From positions 124,001-188,000 of the forward strand of contig CBDFLL010000004.1 of the NCBI GenBank assembly GCA_965249205.1: a DNA stretch of 64,000 bases, read 5' to 3'. This document shows, one piece after another, positions 62,351 through 64,000 of the stretch. Position numbers and translations under genes: made by a program. Every line of letters starts with the position of its first letter. Within the stretch, counting starts at the first letter, position 1. This stretch comes from JAQBVV01 sp965249205. Lineage in GTDB: Bacteria; Acidobacteriota; Vicinamibacteria; Vicinamibacterales; UBA2999. The notes under the pieces are model-generated. The model was not told the origin of the DNA, did no database searches, and saw nothing but the letters and a program-made list of their open reading frames with translations.

Positions 62351-63583
62351 TTACGACCGGTGGTCCAAGTATGCCTTCATCGCTTCGGCCTGCACGTCCT
62401 TGACAGGCCTGCTGTGTGTGGCGGCAATGCGCGCACAATCCTCAAACTCCGGCGACGCATTCATGAGCTCACCATTGCGCCGCGCGATCTTGACGCGTAC
62501 GGGACCGAGCGGTGTCTCCACCGTGAGGGTCTCTCGCTCGAGGCATTCACGGTCCATCTCGTGATGCCGCATACCGATCGTTGTCGTCTCCCGAAACACG
62601 ACTGTCGTCAATCGCTCGCGAGCCGCGGGCGGTGCGATGATCGACAGGAGAATTCCAGGCCGGTTCTTTTTCATCTGGATCGACGTGTAGTACACGTCCA
62701 ACGCCCCATCGGCCAGCAGCCGATTCATCAGGGCGCCGAAGATCTGCGGATTCATGTCGTCGATCTCCGCCTCCATCACCACGACACGATGCGCAGGTCG
62801 TGACTCGTCGCTTTCGCCGACCAACACCCGCAAGACGTTGGGTGTGTCTTCGGTGTCCCGTGTGCCGGCGCCGTATCCGACACGTTCGAGCCGCATTGGC
62901 GGGAGCGAGCCGAAACTCTCCGCGTATGCGGTGACCAGCAGCGCTCCAGTCGGCGTCACGAGTTCGCCGTGCTGTGGCCCCGAGTAAATTGGCGCACCCT
63001 GCAGCAGGTGCGTCGTAGCTGGGGCGGGAACCGGATAGAGGCCGTGCGCAGACCGAATACTGCCGCTGCCGACATTGAGCGGGGACGCGACGATGCGATC
63101 CACGCCGAGCGCGTCGAGTGCGTACACGGTCCCGACGATATCAATGATCGAGTCGAGCGCTCCGACCTCGTGCAGGTGCACCTTGTCGGCCGGCGTGCCG
63201 TGAATGGCCGCTTCCGCCTCAGCAAGCTGTGCGAAGAGGCTCTGGGCGCGCTGCTTCGCCGGCGCTGAGAGCGCAGCCCCGTCAATCAGACGAACGATCT
63301 CCGCGAGGGTGCGGTGCTCGCCATGACCATGCTCGTACACACGCTCGTGGGCCTGATCGCGACCGGGCGCATGGTCTGCCGACGGCCCCTCCCCTCGCAC
63401 GTGTAACTTCGTCGCACTCACGCCGGCCCGCGTCACGCGCTCCGTCCAGACGGACTCGCGATCGAGCGCGAGGCTCCCGAGCGCGTCCCGAAGATCGTCA
63501 AGCGGAAGGCCCGCATCAAGCAGCGCGCCCAGGATCATGTCGCCCGCGGCGCCGGAGAAACAGTCGAAGTAGAGGAGGGTCAC
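62351..63583 (-). CDS. larC: Nickel-pincer cofactor biosynthesis protein LarC
   Basis: 410 residues: MTLLYFDCFSGAAGDMILGA, a His-rich loop (HERVYEHGHGEHRTLAEIV), HLHEVGALDSIIDIVGTVYA, and TPTGALLVTAYAESFG, then EAEIDDMNPQIFGALMNRLL. LarC inserts nickel into the pyridinium-dithiocarboxylate mononucleotide cofactor of lactate racemase-like enzymes. larA, larB and larE are not in the window. It ends 16 bases before metG. Confidence 0.93.
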   Translation of the reverse strand: MTLLYFDCFSGAAGDMILGALLDAGLPLDDLRDALGSLALDRESVWTERVTRAGVSATKLHVRGEGPSADHAPGRDQAHERVYEHGHGEHRTLAEIVRLIDGAALSAPAKQRAQSLFAQLAEAEAAIHGTPADKVHLHEVGALDSIIDIVGTVYALDALGVDRIVASPLNVGSGSIRSAHGLYPVPAPATTHLLQGAPIYSGPQHGELVTPTGALLVTAYAESFGSLPPMRLERVGYGAGTRDTEDTPNVLRVLVGESDESRPAHRVVVMEAEIDDMNPQIFGALMNRLLADGALDVYYTSIQMKKNRPGILLSIIAPPAARERLTTVVFRETTTIGMRHHEMDRECLERETLTVETPLGPVRVKIARRNGELMNASPEFEDCARIAATHSRPVKDVQAEAMKAYLDHRS

Positions 63584-63605
63584 CCGCGGATCATCTTATC
63601 CCGGG

Positions 63606-64000
63606 TCATCCGGGCGGCGGCGGCAGACGCCCTGACTCAACGAGTGAGACGTAACGCTGGTCGGCGAGGATCACATGGTCGAGCACGTCGATCCCCATGA
63701 CATCCCCGGCACTCACCATGCGTGTGGTCAGCGCCAGATCGTCGGGGCTCGGTGTCGGGTCGCCTGACGGATGGTTGTGGAACAGCACAACGGCCGCGGC
63801 AGACGCGGAAGCAGCCTCGCGGAACACTTCCCGCGGATGCACGATCGCCGAGTCGAGCGAACCTATCGACACGATGCGAACTCTGATGACCCGATGTTTG
63901 GTGTCGAGCATGACGATCCCAAACCGCTCGACCGCACAGGTGCCATACTGAGGGAGGAGAAACGCCGCGAGGTCACGCGGTGTCGTCAGCCGCGGGCGAT
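63606..64000 (-). CDS. radC: RadC family JAB/MPN domain protein (5' part outside window)
   Basis: The last ~131 residues are inside the window: YGTCAVERFGIVMLDTKHRV, HPREVFREAASASAAAVVLF and the metalloprotease-like motif HNHPSGDPTPSPDDLALT (HxH...S...D), then VLDHVILADQRYVSLVESG. The cellular role of RadC remains uncertain; the old link to DNA repair is disputed. The N-terminal HhH part is missing because of the window edge. Confidence 0.93.
   Translation of the reverse strand, partial: RPRLTTPRDLAAFLLPQYGTCAVERFGIVMLDTKHRVIRVRIVSIGSLDSAIVHPREVFREAASASAAAVVLFHNHPSGDPTPSPDDLALTTRMVSAGDVMGIDVLDHVILADQRYVSLVESGRLPPPPG

Overview
The window is a GC-rich, densely coded bacterial chromosome segment with no tRNA, CRISPR array or prophage visible. 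Gene content and style (bactofilin, FG-GAP and collagen-like surface proteins, enhancer-binding regulators, PqqD proteins with an internal Tat signal, many GTG/TTG starts) suggest Acidobacteriota, possibly Vicinamibacteria-like. This placement is inference from general resemblance; no 16S gene is present.

Layout. 1-3.1 kb: start of a molybdate ABC transporter locus (modA, partial modB) with a divergent HTH-Mop regulator and an AT-rich operator; a CTAG-targeting insertion sequence sits exactly at the regulator stop codon. 3.1-9.1 kb: two exported-protein genes sharing duplicated leader and terminator cassettes, small CTAG-flanked inverted-repeat elements, and a hicBA toxin-antitoxin module between two ~300 bp direct repeats. 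9.1-24.1 kb: conserved housekeeping (two M23 peptidases, secA, guaB, tsaE, nnrD, a class IV aminotransferase, gcvT-gcvH-gcvP). 24.3-37.4 kb: a decay and rearrangement zone with a broken TIR-FGE gene, a bactofilin-nuclease chimera, a frameshifted lipoprotein, hydrolase, HEPN-like gene, DUF1643 gene and subtilase, fragments of comF and of an unknown gene, an IS1595-like element and a tandem HU locus.

37.4-48.2 kb is the most interesting region. A GAFTGA-less enhancer-binding-like regulator precedes a cluster encoding an HPr-kinase-like protein, a PqqD/RRE protein that carries an internal Tat signal and a Thr/Pro mucin-like repeat tail, a core-1 galactosyltransferase (C1GALT)-like/methyltransferase fusion, a cupin-like protein, a polypeptide-GalNAc-transferase-like glycosyltransferase with a DxH motif, a double NTP_transf_5-type nucleotidyltransferase, and a 2OG-Fe(II) oxygenase. 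A UDP-sugar 4-epimerase lies a few kb downstream. Read together, these genes could form a bacterial counterpart of mucin-type O-glycosylation, with the Thr/Pro tail as candidate acceptor. This is a sequence-motif hypothesis, not a demonstrated pathway.

48.5-64 kb: an fkbM methyltransferase fragment, a GspH-like pseudopilin, a ComEA-like helix-hairpin-helix protein, a spermidine-synthase-like protein, the epimerase, rnpB (RNase P RNA), an htrA-ntrC pair, ligA, a polyprenyl synthase, tatD, metG, larC and the 3' part of radC. Copies of the CTAG-flanked miniature element recur next to stop codons here too.
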